Shown here in pieces: positions 7,801 through 8,081 of a stretch of DNA of 8,081 nt; position 1 is the stretch's first letter; the number at the start of each line of letters is the position of its first letter. Origin of the DNA: Betaproteobacteria bacterium (lineage in GTDB: Bacteria; Pseudomonadota; Gammaproteobacteria; Burkholderiales; Thiobacillaceae); NCBI GenBank assembly GCA_020049245.1, contig JAIFLB010000190.1:1-8081 (forward strand). Direction: 5' to 3'. The notes beneath the pieces were generated by a model, which made no database searches, was not told where the DNA came from, and saw only the letters and a program-made list of their open reading frames with translations. The position numbers and the translations under genes were made by a program.

Positions 7801-7928
7801 AGACGGAGGGCGGCGCCACCGCCTCCAGTCGTGAAACCGAAGCAGAGCTGTTGCAGAGCGCGGAGATTTTTGTCGATGCACTGACCAAAATCCGCAGCCT
7901 GGTCAAATACAACGACGCCGGCCAGTAA
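4821..7928 (+). CDS. Membrane CHASE-PAS-GGDEF-EAL-CZB cyclic-di-GMP protein
   Basis: This is a 1035-residue inner-membrane protein predicted both to make and to break cyclic di-GMP. Order: membrane helix (about 12-29); periplasmic CHASE sensor (about 70-260, with a PEIMAIQWAPRV block); membrane helix (318-338); PAS (about 355-470); GGDEF (about 485-645); EAL (about 655-900); C-terminal CZB (about 920-1000). The GGDEF motif is exact (566-570), with an RGDD product-inhibition site (R557, D560). EAL residues expected for phosphodiesterase activity are present: E678 of EAL, N737, E770, D800-D801 of DDFGTG, K821, E857 and Q877. CZB has candidate zinc ligands H925, C954, H981 and H985 plus the HDCNFGRWYYG motif. 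GTG at 4818 and ATG at 4821 are adjacent; ATG is preferred, with CAGG 9 bases upstream. It follows murJ closely and precedes a bacteriohemerythrin gene. The signals sensed by CHASE and PAS are unknown, and which activity dominates cannot be read from sequence. Confidence 0.95.
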   Translation: MRRVRLGQPYRWIVAIALAGMLLSGTAYHFSAQHETQRLQAQFEHLAHDRARHLQSSLNEALAVLTTVQGLFDASHQVSRNEFRLMVMPALTRHPEIMAIQWAPRVDANERIRFDLALKSEGLGGLGIYDVSPDASVSRKAAARAEYFPVLFSEPFAKNRSAIGIDPYARPVNRDAMTAAMQSGRQTSTQPFTLVQDPSGPLAVAIYQPIFRLDRPHATPEMRQSALRGFVILVLRPGISLEAALAKASAVGIDIRLLDSGQPPNLIQHLPSRLPNQTINPDERLQSSHPLNLPGRQWILRMTATDGFYAQNQSREPISALLAGLSMSGLLLLLLWAHVRQRRQEKRLLDELQTSDSRFQQLTNNIDAVFWIASPNWGQIIYISPAYERIWGRSADALYRNSREWFDAIVEEDRAAVEYQFPGSDRTDWNSFQYSPFRIRRPDGSLRWIALRAFPVRDEAGQLVRVSGIAEDISERMTYQQHLEELAHFDTLTHLPNRRLLADRMQLALARSQRSHDLLGICMLDLDGFKPVNDRYGHEIGDRLLLEVAQRLRECVRGDDTVARLGGDEFVLLLGGLKNTRELEEALRRVLQRLAAHYSVAEQPVAISASIGVTLYPNDNGDADTLLRHADHAMYLQERERDNRAALGLIQKAIAADQLCLFYQPIVDCRRGRVVGMEALVRWQHPILGLMGPGEFLPLVESDDALARDVGIWVMRHAIEQAAAWRQAGLHIPVSINVFVQQLRDAEFPHRLQTLLAANPELPPDQICIEILENTALDDFSSVTRLIQFCAHQGIRFALDDFGTGFSSLTYLRRLPVNSLKIDQSFVRDMLQDPDDLTIVEGVISLGKAFRHQVIAEGVESAEHALMLMEMGCNLVQGFGIARPMPSTDTETWLKNFQPDPRWLENAAQRLSRDDFQLILAEVNHRQWLAGLQNWMRQYPDHRPAAPPLHSHDCNFGRWYYGEGARRYAQFAEFHAVEALHENIHLLAQQLVSETEGGATASSRETEAELLQSAEIFVDALTKIRSLVKYNDAGQ

Positions 7929-7953
7929 ACAATTTCCAACCAGTTCCTTTTCA

Positions 7954-7958
7954 GGAGG
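7954..7958 (+). promoter_or_regulatory. Strong Shine-Dalgarno site of the bacteriohemerythrin gene
   Basis: AGGAGG begins at 7953-7954 within TCAGGAGGCAGAC and stands about five bases before the ATG at 7964. This is a much better ribosome binding site than those of the upstream genes, and suggests high independent translation of the hemerythrin even if its mRNA comes from readthrough. Confidence 0.8.
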
Positions 7959-7963
7959 CAGAC

Positions 7964-8081
7964 ATGATCAGTCACGAACCCATCATCTGGAATGACACCT
8001 TCCTTACCGGCATCAATCGCATCGATGACCAACACAAGGTTCTGGTGAATACGCTCAACGAAGCCAACACGCGTCTCGCCA
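7964..8081 (+). CDS. Bacteriohemerythrin, N-terminal part (3' truncated by window end)
   Basis: The first 39 codons match the bacterial hemerythrin N-terminus: W9 followed by N-D, then TGINRIDDQHKVLVNTLN, the usual W.d....G....iD.QHk.L...lN pattern. H24 of DDQHK corresponds to the first iron ligand. Single-domain members are soluble four-helix proteins of about 130-150 residues that bind oxygen at a di-iron centre; they are linked to oxygen sensing, storage or delivery. The remaining ligands (HxxxE, HxxxH, HxxxxD) are beyond the window, so a fusion to another domain cannot be excluded. The gene begins 35 bases after the c-di-GMP gene, with no terminator between and a strong AGGAGG site, so co-transcription is plausible. 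Confidence 0.88.
   Translation, partial: MISHEPIIWNDTFLTGINRIDDQHKVLVNTLNEANTRLA

Noticed and set aside
7929..7963. Possible promoter or terminator between the c-di-GMP gene and hemerythrin
   Set aside because: Only 35 bases; no hairpin and no -35/-10 pair visible, only the ribosome binding site.
1..8081. CRISPR arrays, tRNAs, insertion sequences, prophage or integrase signals
   Set aside because: No spaced direct repeats, transposase-like protein, or tRNA-like cloverleaf was seen on reading.

Overview
The window looks like chromosomal DNA from a betaproteobacterium, probably of the Rhodocyclales/Nitrosomonadales type. The evidence is its high G+C content, a DUF3579 gene (a family I know mainly from Betaproteobacteria), a rpsT/murJ divergent pair, and a large cyclic-di-GMP signalling protein next to a bacteriohemerythrin. 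The assignment rests on gene content and protein resemblance only. Coding density is high, no gene-free stretch exceeds about 160 bases, and I see no mobile element, CRISPR array, tRNA or rRNA.

Bases 1-1219 (+ strand) hold the C-terminal TPR part of a YbbN/CnoX-type thioredoxin-fold co-chaperone, then a complete DUF3025 protein. Bases 1223-2332 (- strand) hold the ppa operon: inorganic pyrophosphatase followed, 3 bases later, by a GTG-initiated YfcE-type metallophosphoesterase. The phosphoesterase converges on the DUF3025 gene with only 3 bases between stop codons. ppa has a perfect TATAAT -10 box. A DUF3579 gene diverges from it and runs to a strong bidirectional terminator at 2796-2831, shared with the oppositely oriented rpsT (ribosomal protein S20). 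rpsT has a clear sigma70-type promoter and a strong ribosome binding site.

Bases 3270-8081 (+ strand) hold murJ (lipid II flippase), then, after a 12-15 base gap, a 1035-residue membrane protein with the order TM-CHASE-TM-PAS-GGDEF-EAL-CZB, then the first 39 codons of a bacteriohemerythrin. The last three genes are close and co-directional with no visible terminator between them, so readthrough is plausible.

The left two thirds are housekeeping: protein quality control, pyrophosphate removal, translation, and peptidoglycan precursor export. The right third is the accessory part. It is a c-di-GMP protein with both catalytic signatures intact, an extracytoplasmic sensor, a PAS sensor and a C-terminal zinc-binding CZB domain, placed directly before a di-iron oxygen-binding protein. 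I did not find a wholly unknown system. The most distinctive element is the C-terminal CZB on a GGDEF-EAL protein paired with hemerythrin, which suggests metal-, redox- or oxygen-linked control of c-di-GMP.
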